This document shows, one piece after another, positions 52,358 through 61,892 of a stretch of DNA of 64,000 bases. The translations under genes were made by a program, and so were the position numbers. The stretch is taken from the NCBI GenBank assembly GCA_951394045.1, contig OX595989.1, positions 806,001-870,000 on the forward strand, given 5' to 3'. The stretch comes from Nitzschia sp. DOCU1 (lineage: Eukaryota; Bacillariophyta; Bacillariophyceae; Bacillariales; Bacillariaceae). A model generated the notes under the pieces. The model searched no databases, had not been told where the DNA came from, and saw nothing but the letters and a program-made list of their open reading frames with translations. How positions within the stretch are numbered: position 1 is the stretch's first letter; every line of letters starts with the position of its first letter.

Positions 52358-54334
52358 ATGATGAACACTGCGTTGCAACGTTGGAACAGCAAGGACGAAA
52401 GGAGCCTGAATGAAATCCTGGGCATTTTCGACGAAAACGGAATGCCCGTTCCAGATGTACAGCACAACCCCCACCTTAACATGCGTGTCATCGGCATGGA
52501 ACTCGATTTTCCCGATGATCTCTCTACGATTGCCAATGATCTGGAGCCCAGCGAACCCCGCACTCCCGAGAGGCCACCCCGCAAATCAAAGAATATCGAC
52601 CTGAATGATGACGACGACGACACAGTTCCCGAGTCCCCGCCGAAAGATTCCCCTGGCAGCATGGTATACAAGGTCCTCACCGCAGATGCCTTTGAACGCC
52701 AATGGTCCAGTCGCTTTCGGCGCCTTTTGATCCTTGCAAGTTTCGTGGGGATTATTATTTTGGGCGCCATTGCTGTATTGTCAATGACGCTTTATCAGAT
52801 TCGAAACGAAACCGAACAACAAGGCCCTGATCCGCCCACGTCTGACGTTGATGGAGAAGATTCCACTGCATCTCCTCACGATTTCTGGGATGACGAAAGC
52901 AACATGACAGGAAGCTATGACATGTTGTGGATCGACTGGACGATTCGTTCGACAGCGGCAGATTTTTATCTGGATGCCGATACCCTGCCTGCCGATAACA
53001 CCACTATTCAGTATCAAGTATTGGAGTGGATGGCAGGGGATCCCATGATTTCAAGATACACTCCCAATCGCCTCGTCCAGAGATTTGCTCTGGGCGTCGT
53101 CTACTGGTCCTTGACCGCACCTTCCACCGACTCTGTAATGGGCGGGTGGATGACGTATACCGATGAGTGCCAGTGGCCATTGAGCCGCAACACGCGAGAT
53201 ATGTGTGATTCTCGTGGCAGCGTCACTGCCTTGTATCTGGAAGACATGGGATTCTACGGTACATTGGCTTCCGAAATTGGGTTGCTAAAGCATTTGGAGC
53301 ACCTTTTTCTGACCTCGAATAGCATTCGAGGAGAGATCCCAACCGAAATCGGTCATTTGACGGCTCTGGAACGATTGAATTTACCCCGTAATGAAATCAG
53401 TGGCACTATACCTACCGAGATTGGCTTGCTCGAGAACTTGGGTAAGGGATTAATGACTTTATTTCGACCACGTTTTGCAAAATCAACGGTGACTCACTTT
53501 TTCACATTCACACCCTTTGTTCTCTCAGGCATGTTGGTTCTGGGCAATAATATGCTGGAAGGTCCGTTGCCATCCGAAATCGGCAACATGGAACGACTAG
53601 GATCTCTCTTGGTACATAGCAATAGATTGAACGGCACGCTTCCAGACGAACTGTTGGAACTGCCTCGTCTCACTCGAGTCCAATTGGACTTCAACAACTT
53701 TGAGGGTCCCATTCCCGACGGCCTTGGCAATTTGACATTGCTAGAAGAATTGACTTTGCAAGGCAACAACTTGACAGGCGAGATTCCAATGGAATTATGT
53801 ACTGAGAGTGAGGCATTGGTCGTGGCTGTGGACTGTGACAAAGTACAGTGCGCCTGTTGTGCAGAGTGCACGAACGGAACGTTTGTGGAACAAGTACCAA
53901 ACAAGGAAGATGGTGCCGCTCCTGTTTCGGACACGTTAACACCCACGTCATGTCAAGATGTTCAAGCCGTTCGAAGTTGTTATACCGTAACGGATCCGAT
54001 CGATTTGATAACCACAAATTGTGATCCCAGCGAGATGGATGTCTTGGCCCTCTTTCAGACGATAGACTTGGAAGACGATGGGTTTCGAAATGCCGTCTTT
54101 TGGATTCCTGCCTGCAATACAACGAGATGCGATTCTGTCATTGATAATGGGACGTTCTTTCGTGACGATGGATCATCCGAACCACTGGACACCTGGCCAT
54201 TGGCAGCGGCCGAGTACAAATTGTTGATGCTCCGAATTTTCGAGCCAGGATCCTTGGCAATTCTTGCCGAGAGTCCTGCCTTTCAAGTATCCGAACAATG
54301 TGACGACGTCTCGCGTCAATCGCCGCCGCACTAG
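52358..54334 (+). CDS. Single-pass membrane LRR protein, cluster member 4
   Basis: Two exons, 52358-53441 and 53529-54334 (629 residues). The 87-base intron has no stop and is a multiple of three, so a retained intron would add 29 residues (658) without breaking the frame. The insert interrupts the LRR pattern and has GTAAGG and CTCTCAG ends, so splicing is favoured. Acidic tail of 120 residues, membrane helix at about 122-146 (LLILASFVGIIILGAIAVLS), stalk, cap (IQYQVLEW, R-L-V-Q-R-F-A-L, ECQW), about eight LRRs and Cys cluster VDCDKVQCACCAEC. Unlike members 1-3 it goes on for about 145 residues with a Cys-bearing beta-rich module (RSCYTV ... AFQVSEQC) also found in member 5. Confidence 0.87.
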   Translation: MMNTALQRWNSKDERSLNEILGIFDENGMPVPDVQHNPHLNMRVIGMELDFPDDLSTIANDLEPSEPRTPERPPRKSKNIDLNDDDDDTVPESPPKDSPGSMVYKVLTADAFERQWSSRFRRLLILASFVGIIILGAIAVLSMTLYQIRNETEQQGPDPPTSDVDGEDSTASPHDFWDDESNMTGSYDMLWIDWTIRSTAADFYLDADTLPADNTTIQYQVLEWMAGDPMISRYTPNRLVQRFALGVVYWSLTAPSTDSVMGGWMTYTDECQWPLSRNTRDMCDSRGSVTALYLEDMGFYGTLASEIGLLKHLEHLFLTSNSIRGEIPTEIGHLTALERLNLPRNEISGTIPTEIGLLENLGKGLMTLFRPRFAKSTVTHFFTFTPFVLSGMLVLGNNMLEGPLPSEIGNMERLGSLLVHSNRLNGTLPDELLELPRLTRVQLDFNNFEGPIPDGLGNLTLLEELTLQGNNLTGEIPMELCTESEALVVAVDCDKVQCACCAECTNGTFVEQVPNKEDGAAPVSDTLTPTSCQDVQAVRSCYTVTDPIDLITTNCDPSEMDVLALFQTIDLEDDGFRNAVFWIPACNTTRCDSVIDNGTFFRDDGSSEPLDTWPLAAAEYKLLMLRIFEPGSLAILAESPAFQVSEQCDDVSRQSPPH

Positions 54335-54980
54335 ATGGCTACCACGACCAAGCGAATCGTTATTGTTGTAGTAAGTATTGTGTAATTTAAATTTTCTATG
54401 GATTACTCCTCCCGCAAAGTACCGGTAGGCGGAATTGAATGCGATTGATTCCATTGTGGAAATGCACTTGATGATAGCCGGCGCCCAAGTTGCTAAAATG
54501 ATATCTCAAGCACCATTGAGCTAGGTACTGTAGTTGCTACGGTGGCGCGAAGCAATCTCAGATACTGCAGTGCTACCACTACCTCTACTAGCTAGTCACT
54601 ACTGCTATAGTACGGACAGTTAGTATGTCTTGAGGTTTTAGGAGCTTTGTAGGTCTGCTTGTTCTGTCGACGAGATGAAGATTCTTGGGTCCCTCCATCC
54701 AATAGCGTCGAACAAAATTGTGACTAGAGAGCCCAAGTTGTCGATCCGCGCCACCCTCGAAAATCCGAGGATCGTCCAACTCGGACATTTGTTGGAAGGA
54801 GGGGCCGCAGGACTCTCTATTCGAATTCAAACGCTCCACCCAAAGCACGCGGCAGTCTTGGAAAGTAAGAATGGTGCGACACTATCCAAGTTTTAATCGA
54901 TGAATAATTAGAATTCGTGTGTATTCTAATTATTCGAGCCCGTCAGTCCAACTGCAGCCAACCCGTCAATCCTTCAAAGA
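54335..54980. other. Intergenic stretch between LRR cluster members 4 and 5
   Basis: 646 bases, no gene seen. A partial palindrome copy, TACCGGTAG, lies at 54420-54428, and CTAG/ACTAG repeats cluster near 54580-54610. Confidence 0.4.
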
Positions 54981-57890
54981 ATGAATCTCACACCCTCATC
55001 ACACAACCACCACAAGCATCACAAAAACCTTTTCGACGGCTACCATTGTTGTTGTTTACTGCTGCAGGATATCTACGACTTGCACAAGGAGTATTACAAG
55101 CAAATGAGCAATTTATCGTTTTCTACTTTGACCATGTTCCCTGTCGTCAAACGAGTTTTGAAGAGTCCCCGGAACGATGACGACGAGGAAGTGGAATCGT
55201 ACGCCGACACGTATTTTCGTGAAATTGGATTCAAAATCGGTGACAATAGTTGCCTGTCGGAAGAGTCTCCCGATTTGGATGGAGAACACTTTTTGGCACA
55301 AGACGACGACGGTCTAGGCTTGCTCGAAGACAATTCTCTGGCGACCGACGTGGAACGTGCCATTGCTGCGGCTCCGAGTAGCGAGACTGGAACGCCAAGC
55401 TCCAACTATTACAAGGCGCATCCACCACCTCGTCCTCATCCAGGAAGCCTCCAGAACCAGTCGTCGTCCACGCTAGTGTCCAAGAAAAGCGAGAGATTGA
55501 CCATGGCAAAAGCCTACAATGCTCCACCCTTTCATTCGTACTTTGGACAGCTCCTTCAAGACGAAGGAAGAAACGTCATGACCAGCCCGAGTAACTATGC
55601 CGTTACCAGCCCTAGCAACTATGCGATTTCCTACAATGGAGCCGACGATGTGAGCATTAGCACGCTGGGCGAAGAATCCATCAAACGCAAGCCATCTCCC
55701 ATGTGTGCTCAACAGCGTGTGCAGCAGCAATTGCAGCAACGTCCCGTCGAGCCACAGCAGCCGAGTCGCAAGACGTCGTCGTCATTGAAAAAGAAGACTT
55801 CTACCGAACCCGATCGCCGTTTTGACAAACTGGGTATCCAGCAGTCTGGCACTGGCAGTACTTTGGAAGAACGACCTTCGGAAGATTCCACGGATCTTCC
55901 TGTCGCTGGTCAGTACAAGAAGAAAACGTCCAAGCATTCTCGCAGCAGCTGCACGAGCAAGGACAATGTTGAAGATGTTGAAGAAGCCCGACGAAAGAAG
56001 AAATGGCAACTCATTTACTTTCTCATTGGCATGTCGCTGATCTTGCTGGCGGCGGCTTCGGTCGTCATGGGATTTACCATTGTTCAGCTCAAGAAAAACA
56101 AGACGGAACAAGATACCGCCGCTGCTCCGACCAGTACGTGGAGACCCAACATTGGATCCTCTCCCACCAGTGATAGTACGCCGCCACCGCCGCCTACCAC
56201 CGTGCCTGGCAACGTCAGTCACTGGGATCCTTTAGGCTTGGCGCGTTCTGACTTTTGGGAAATTCTAGGCATTGTGTCGCCTGACTCGCTCGAGGCGGTC
56301 AATGACACGTCGACGCCGCAATATCAAGCCTTTGAATGGACGATCCATGATCCCGAGTATCTAGCCTACTCGGTGGATCGAGTCATGCAACGATGGGCCA
56401 TGGCCGTCTTGTATTTTAGTTTAGGGGGTGATGCATGGAAAACGACGACCAGTCGTCGGCTGAACGGCGACACGAATGGAGGAAAAAAAGAGTGGCTCAG
56501 CTACACTCATAATGAATGTCAGTGGTATCATACAAAGAGTAACAACAAGAACATTTGCAATGATGCTGGCGCGCTCGTTGGGTTATTCTTGTCGGACTTG
56601 GGCTTGGCGGGGACTATTCCACCAGAAATTGCACTGTTGGGCGGTAGCCTTGGTAAGTCAGGCAGGCAAAAACGTCTACTCGAATGCAGGCAAAAAAGTC
56701 AGCGTCCCTCTCACACTCAACTATTTTCGTTTTTCAATAGAACGCCTCGTCCTCACCGAAAATCACATCAATGGCACTTTGCCATTGGAGCTCGGTGCTC
56801 TCAAGCGTTTGGGTAAGAAACTATGAGATTTCGTTCGACTGGCATGTTCCACTCTTACTCATTTCGTTATATTTCTGCTAGTCCGACTCCAACTTTCCTC
56901 CAATGACATGACTGGAAGTATTCCTTCTGAAATTGGAACCTTGAGCAAACTGATCGTACTGGATCTAGGGAACAATCAACTTTCTGGAAGTTTGCCAGAA
57001 ACTTTGAGTGGCTTGGAGAATTTGAGTAAGTCATCGACGTCGTCCTACTGTGGAGGTATAGACTGTGGAATCTGACGTTCTCTATTCTTTTCTGCTACCT
57101 AGGCACGTTGACGTTGGAGGGCAACAAGTTGAATGGGACAATTCCTTCCGAGCTTGGCATTCTGGTAGACAATCTCGAGGTTTTTTCGGTTCATCACAAT
57201 GATTTCGTCGGTGAAATGCCACTGGAATTCTGCATCATGGCCGAAAAGAATGAAACAACACTGGTTGCGGATTGTCTCGAGGTGGCTTGTGAATGTTGCA
57301 CTCTATGCTGTTATGGGTGTCGAGGAGAAAGTGACGGGGTACTGACCGAAGGTACTCTGGGGCCGGCGACCCCTACATTGGCACCAACGGGACTTTTGGA
57401 TGTTTTGAAACCAACCATCAAAGACCTTCAGGACCAACAAGATAATCAGCAAGGCTTTTTCAATTTGCCTGTGCCTGCAGCGGCCGGAGTCAATGACGAT
57501 CCGTCTCCGTTGCCATCTGATCTACCCTCCCTGGCACCTACGACGCCTTGCGTATCGACAGTCAATGTCTCGAGATCGTGCTACGAGCGGGCTGCGATTA
57601 GCATTGGCGTTGAATTCTTCGACTGTATGCCTCAAGAGGGGGCATGGATTGGACTATTCAACGAGGGATACTTTAATTGGCACCCCGTGGGTACAGCGGC
57701 GCCATCGTCTGGGATTGTGGATAGTTGGCTCCCAACATGTGGACGCCGGCAATGCACTACTCCCAAAGAAAGTGGTTCCATCACCCTTGGAAGTGGAAAA
57801 CTCCGAGAGGGGGCCTACCGAGTGTTTTTGGTTCGAAACGGCACGACGATAGCCACAAGTGACACAATTGACATTTCTCGCTCGTGTTGA
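54981..57890 (+). CDS. Single-pass membrane LRR protein, cluster member 5
   Basis: Four exons: 54981-56652, 56741-56812, 56882-57025 and 57103-57890; 891 residues. Later in-frame ATGs (for example before SNLSFS and before FPVVKR) are possible starts. A long acidic/Ser-rich tail (with SPSNYA repeated twice near 200) leads to a basic stop and membrane helix at about 346-366 (YFLIGMSLILLAAASVVMGF), a stalk with a Pro run, the cap (TPQYQAFEW, MQRWAMAVLYFSLGG, ECQWYHT), LRRs, Cys cluster ADCLEVACECCTLC, a Pro/Asp linker and the C-terminal module shared with member 4 (SCYERA, WIGLF, TIDISRSC). Exon 2 is 72 nt (one LRR) and exon 3 is 144 nt (two LRRs), all phase 1. Confidence 0.87.
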
Positions 57891-58283
57891 GTGAAACGTT
57901 TTCGATTTAGATGATATAGAACGACTGTGACTGGATAAATCTACCGTGCCGGCAGTCTGCATCTTCAAGTGTAATGATAGTAAGCCAAACAAGCAGAAAA
58001 ACTGTGAGTATCGTTGTAGTAAGATAGATGTGTCTGATTGGAATGTTCCAAGTCCGTCTTGAATTCGTCCTTGGAGAAAGTGAAAAATCAGAAGTAACTA
58101 TAGCGCAGGTATGGAAGAGACCAAGGATGGGAGCAAAGCCATTGGCCTCAAATGAGATTCTGCGCGTCGTAGTGGTCGGCCGTCGGTGGACCGAGTTTTT
58201 GGATGAATGGGGCAAACCAAACGGCAAACAACAACAACTGCTACCCACCTTTCCATTATCCATCCAGCCAAACCAAAATCTCT
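57891..58283. other. Convergent intergenic stretch, no gene seen
   Basis: 393 bases between the stop codons of LRR cluster member 5 and DPH1. Short frames only. Confidence 0.4.
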
Positions 58284-59600
58284 CTAGGATTGTGCCGCCG
58301 CCGTCGTCGTCACTTGCCGAGTACGTGTGCTTTCATGATAGTTGCTCCACGGCCCACCTTGGTTCGAGTAATAGTCCATGGGATACTTTTCGCGCCATGA
58401 TGTTTCGTCCAAGCACACAAAGAGTTCGTATGGATTCAACACGGGCCGTTGGGAAAGGAAATGACCCCAGTCTACGGACAAGCGCGGACAGGCCACTTGA
58501 ATCCAAGCGTCGACTTTGGAAAACAGGGCTAATTTGGCGGGCGTGATTTCGGAAACAAGCATGACAAAGGATTTCTTGCTGTGTGCCGCGAGTCGCTCGC
58601 GAATTCGTGCCAAAATGCCGGGATTGCCCTGTCGACCCAACGTGCCTAGTAGAATGCCAAATACCTGAGCAGACTTGGCCGACTCAACCGCTTTCCAGCG
58701 AATGGATTTCATTTTGGCATGATCGTACGATTCTTCCGTCAACGCTTTGGAATATGGATCGTACCTGTAGAAAAGTGGAATATGAGGATTGGAAATGAGA
58801 GTAGATTCCAAGTGAAATCGACCATCTGCCACAAATAGGACAATCGCATTGGATGATTTGGCGTCGCCTGCAATAGATCCATTGTCGTCGTTGTTGTCGG
58901 TAAGTACGGGAGAGGTACATCCGAGGACTTCACCCGGTGACAGGGGCTTGGCTTGAGGAATCGAAGCCGAAAGTCCCTTGGCCAATAAAAGTTCTTGTGC
59001 CTCCGACAAGGCGTGTCGAAACTGAATCGTTCCCAGCAAGTAAATGTGAGGCTTATTGCTTTTGCTGTCGTGCGATGATGCCAACGTCAAATCCAAACAA
59101 TCCACCATGTGCGGTACGTCGATTGTGATCTCCACAAACACGTAGAGACATGGAATCACTGTATGCTGAATTGGAACAAGACAAGAATGTCCGTAGTGTA
59201 CCAGCAATTCTGCCCCCAAGGCCTGAGCTCCCAAGTCGTCCACACAGCACGCCCCGTACGTGACATCTCCCAAAATCGATACTTGCTCCAATGTCGGCGC
59301 TAATCGCTGCAATACATCAGACAGGACGGTAGCGTACAAAAGTAGACCTTCGGGCATTTGAAGAGCGATATGCTTGGCATTCAGACTTTGCACCCGTTGG
59401 ACCGTCTTTTCAATTTCAAAGGAATATGCCGATGGAAGGCCGGATTCTCTCATGGTCTTTTCGAACAAGACCGGATCCACTGGCGGCGCTTTCTCCTTGT
59501 TGCGCCGACGCGTTATCACGCGACGAGGTTTGTTCGTCGTCACCGCTGCTTCCGGATCTGCTAATGAAGATGTAATAGCATCATTGACGCTCTCTGTCAT
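58284..59600 (-). CDS. DPH1: Diphthamide synthesis protein DPH1
   Basis: 438 residues, single exon. With DPH2 it transfers the 3-amino-3-carboxypropyl group from S-adenosylmethionine to a His of elongation factor 2, the first step of diphthamide. The three Cys ligands of the unusual radical-SAM [4Fe-4S] cluster are visible: Cys119 in GACCVDD, Cys228 in VLGCTSP and Cys371 in QVACPRLSVDWG. Other signatures are LQMPEGLLLYA, LLVHYGHSCLVPI, GTIQF, FVADGRFHLES, YRYDPYSK and YPMDYYS near the end. Length and motif order match eukaryotic DPH1 rather than DPH2. The basic N-terminus (RRVITRRRNKEK) is usual for the family. Confidence 0.95.
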   Translation of the reverse strand: MTESVNDAITSSLADPEAAVTTNKPRRVITRRRNKEKAPPVDPVLFEKTMRESGLPSAYSFEIEKTVQRVQSLNAKHIALQMPEGLLLYATVLSDVLQRLAPTLEQVSILGDVTYGACCVDDLGAQALGAELLVHYGHSCLVPIQHTVIPCLYVFVEITIDVPHMVDCLDLTLASSHDSKSNKPHIYLLGTIQFRHALSEAQELLLAKGLSASIPQAKPLSPGEVLGCTSPVLTDNNDDNGSIAGDAKSSNAIVLFVADGRFHLESTLISNPHIPLFYRYDPYSKALTEESYDHAKMKSIRWKAVESAKSAQVFGILLGTLGRQGNPGILARIRERLAAHSKKSFVMLVSEITPAKLALFSKVDAWIQVACPRLSVDWGHFLSQRPVLNPYELFVCLDETSWREKYPMDYYSNQGGPWSNYHESTRTRQVTTTAAAQS

Positions 59601-60097
59601 TATATTGGATTCAATGACCTTCTGCTGGTGAAACTACTGATAGTACTGTATGGAAACAACAAGACACCCCACAAAGATTTTGTAATGAGGATGCTTTTTT
59701 ATGTGGCTCCGAGACAAGAGAGCAATCGCTCTCTCACCAAGATTTCGCGCCATTTTGTCGTACGATGGACGGACCCATGTGAGAGACGATGGACGATCCG
59801 ACGCCGGACTTACGCTCTGTGTGACTCAATCGACTTCTCCAAAATGACGCCAACAACAAATAGAATCTTGACCGTAGAACGATGGCGGGCAGAAGCGCAA
59901 ACGTCAGCATGGAGCAGCGCGCTTTGGCCACCACACCCCGAGCCGTATCGCCATGGGGCTACGAACAACAATCCCACCACCATGTGTTTTAGATCGCTTT
60001 GTTATTGCACCGCATATCCTGCAACGTATTCAGGAGCTACTCAATTGGCCAAAGAAGAAAAGCGATTGTATTCTCCAGACACATCATCATCGTCATT
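59601..60097. other. Divergent region between DPH1 and the PET117-like gene
   Basis: 497 bases. The frame of the next gene continues upstream to an in-frame ATG at 59999, which would add 33 residues, but PET117 homologues start at the later ATG. Otherwise nothing recognised. Confidence 0.4.
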
Positions 60098-60307
60098 ATG
60101 GGACCAAGACTATTGCCGCGGGGCGGACCTGCCATTGCCATTGGGCTGACTACGGCAGGAGCTATCGGGGCCATCGTTTACAGTCACGTTTCTCAAGTAG
60201 AAGAGCGTAAGGTCATGAGAGCCGGAGTGGAGCGAGACAAGGAGCGATTTCGACAGAAACGGCTGGAGAAACAGAAACGAGAAGACGAGCAAGGTGGAGG
60301 GAAATAA
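60098..60307 (+). CDS. PET117: PET117-like cytochrome c oxidase assembly factor
   Basis: 69 residues from the ATG at 60098, the usual size of PET117 (about 70-80). The pattern agrees: a short basic start, one hydrophobic segment (IAIGLTTAGAIGAIVYSHV, about residues 12-30), then Q-x-E-E-R-K-V-M-R-A-G-V-E-R-D-K-E-R and a charged helical tail. PET117 sits in the inner mitochondrial membrane and helps haem a synthesis and maturation of complex IV. Small proteins like this are easily missed, but the Q...E-R...M...G-V-x-R-D motif is specific. Confidence 0.75.
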   Translation: MGPRLLPRGGPAIAIGLTTAGAIGAIVYSHVSQVEERKVMRAGVERDKERFRQKRLEKQKREDEQGGGK

Positions 60308-61892
60308 TGAAACCACTGTCCTACACTTGATTTGATATGAAGGGAGCTGTCATTTAAAGAAGCGAGGCGGCCAGTATCAAGAAGAAGATGATGAACACTG
60401 CTAGCTACTCTAGTATTGTCATGTGACTCTAGCTTGGCGCCATTTTGTTGCTAGTGGATCAAGTGCTGTCACATGGCCCTTTCTGGAAGACGAGTATCGT
60501 CGATTTTCCGGGCAGGTGGGATTCATGTTACACACTCGGAAATTGACGGATAAATCTCGGTCGCCACTAATGTTATCAGCGCTTCACCCGTATGATTGTT
60601 CTCGCAATCTCATCATGGGGCTGGAGGGAATGGCAGGAATACGTTGCAGGCCGGCGAATGATCTGTTTTGCGTAACGACGACGGAGTTGTTGGCAGTCAT
60701 GGAACGGTACTTAAAGTGTTCAATGGTGTCGCCAGCAACTCAGTATCAAAAGAGTGCGACCGCAAACGTACAACATTGCTTCACAACAACAATGCTTAGA
60801 GCTGTACGGCGCCGAGTGGATTGGTAAATGAATGGCACTCATTGTTGCTGCGGGTGGAGCGGATATTGTTTTCATGAGACGCTATTGAATCGGTCTTGTC
60901 AACGTAGGTAGGTCCTCCTACCTCGTCAACCGACCAGCAATTATTATTCTATGCGTTGCGATAGTGGTGATACATTTCAATAGCGCGGTCTACTTGCTGC
61001 GACAGGTAGCTCCGATTTCTCGCACTAAATACTCCGTCCAAGCTCTTGCCACCGGTCTGCAAAGCTTCTTGTAGAACATAGTTTTTAATGCTAGCTGATG
61101 CTACACAGAGTAGTGTATTAATAACAAGGGGCGTTGAAGTCTAGCTACCGGTAGTCCCTTTTCATGCTGGAAAGTGTAGGACGGCAACGAAGGATGATGT
61201 CTGATGATGGGATCGCCAGAAAGCTCCTTCCGACAAACTGGAAGTTCGTGAAATGGCCTCTCCCCATGTTATTCTGGGATGCACGGCTTCTTATTCATTC
61301 GTCCCGGCTGAATCCCCAGGTTGGAATCGGAAAGAAGGGACCGATACACGTGTCAGACGGCCCGAGAACGCAATCGAACCCTCGTAGTTGGAGAGAATGG
61401 GTCCACTTGTAACGGACTACATACACGAACTTCTTTGCCACGATGCTGTCCAGGCGCCAGTGCGACAAGGAAAAGCACGATAGAACATGCTTTCGCAGCA
61501 ACGTCGTACTTAATGATGGAATGCGCCCAATGTAGGCCTTCAGGAAAATATTATAGCCACTCTCAGACACGAATCAACTTTGACCTCGACGCTAATTAAT
61601 CAATTGAGCTCCCCTGTCGAGCGAAATGCGCTTAGTTATTGCCATTTGGCGTGCCATAGCAGATAGGAAGAAAGTTGGCACAATTAGGCCTAATCAAAAT
61701 CAATCTTACAAAATTTTAACAACTTACTCATTGGTGTTTCAAGTTGTTTGTTTCTTTTCAAAATCCTGAATCGGCAGCAGCTGGGAAGAGAGAGCGGGAG
61801 AGACATCTGCTCAAGAGGTGCAAGAATCAAGGTCCAACAAGTTTGATTTCGTCAGCAATATCAAGACGGTCGCTATCTGCCGCAGCATACTA
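60308..61892. other. Long intergenic stretch without a supported gene
   Basis: 1585 bases. An open frame at 60423-60827 begins at GTG and resembles nothing. One exact CTACCGGTAG palindrome lies at 61145-61154. A GGTTCGATTGC on the minus strand near 61375 looked like a tRNA B box but has no matching stems. Confidence 0.4.

Noticed and set aside
60423..60827. Open frame of 134 codons in the intergenic region after PET117
   Set aside because: It begins at GTG, shows no motif or domain, and lies in a long stretch with otherwise non-coding composition.
61360..61400. tRNA-like B box (GGTTCGATTGC) on the minus strand
   Set aside because: No T-stem, acceptor stem or A box could be paired around it.
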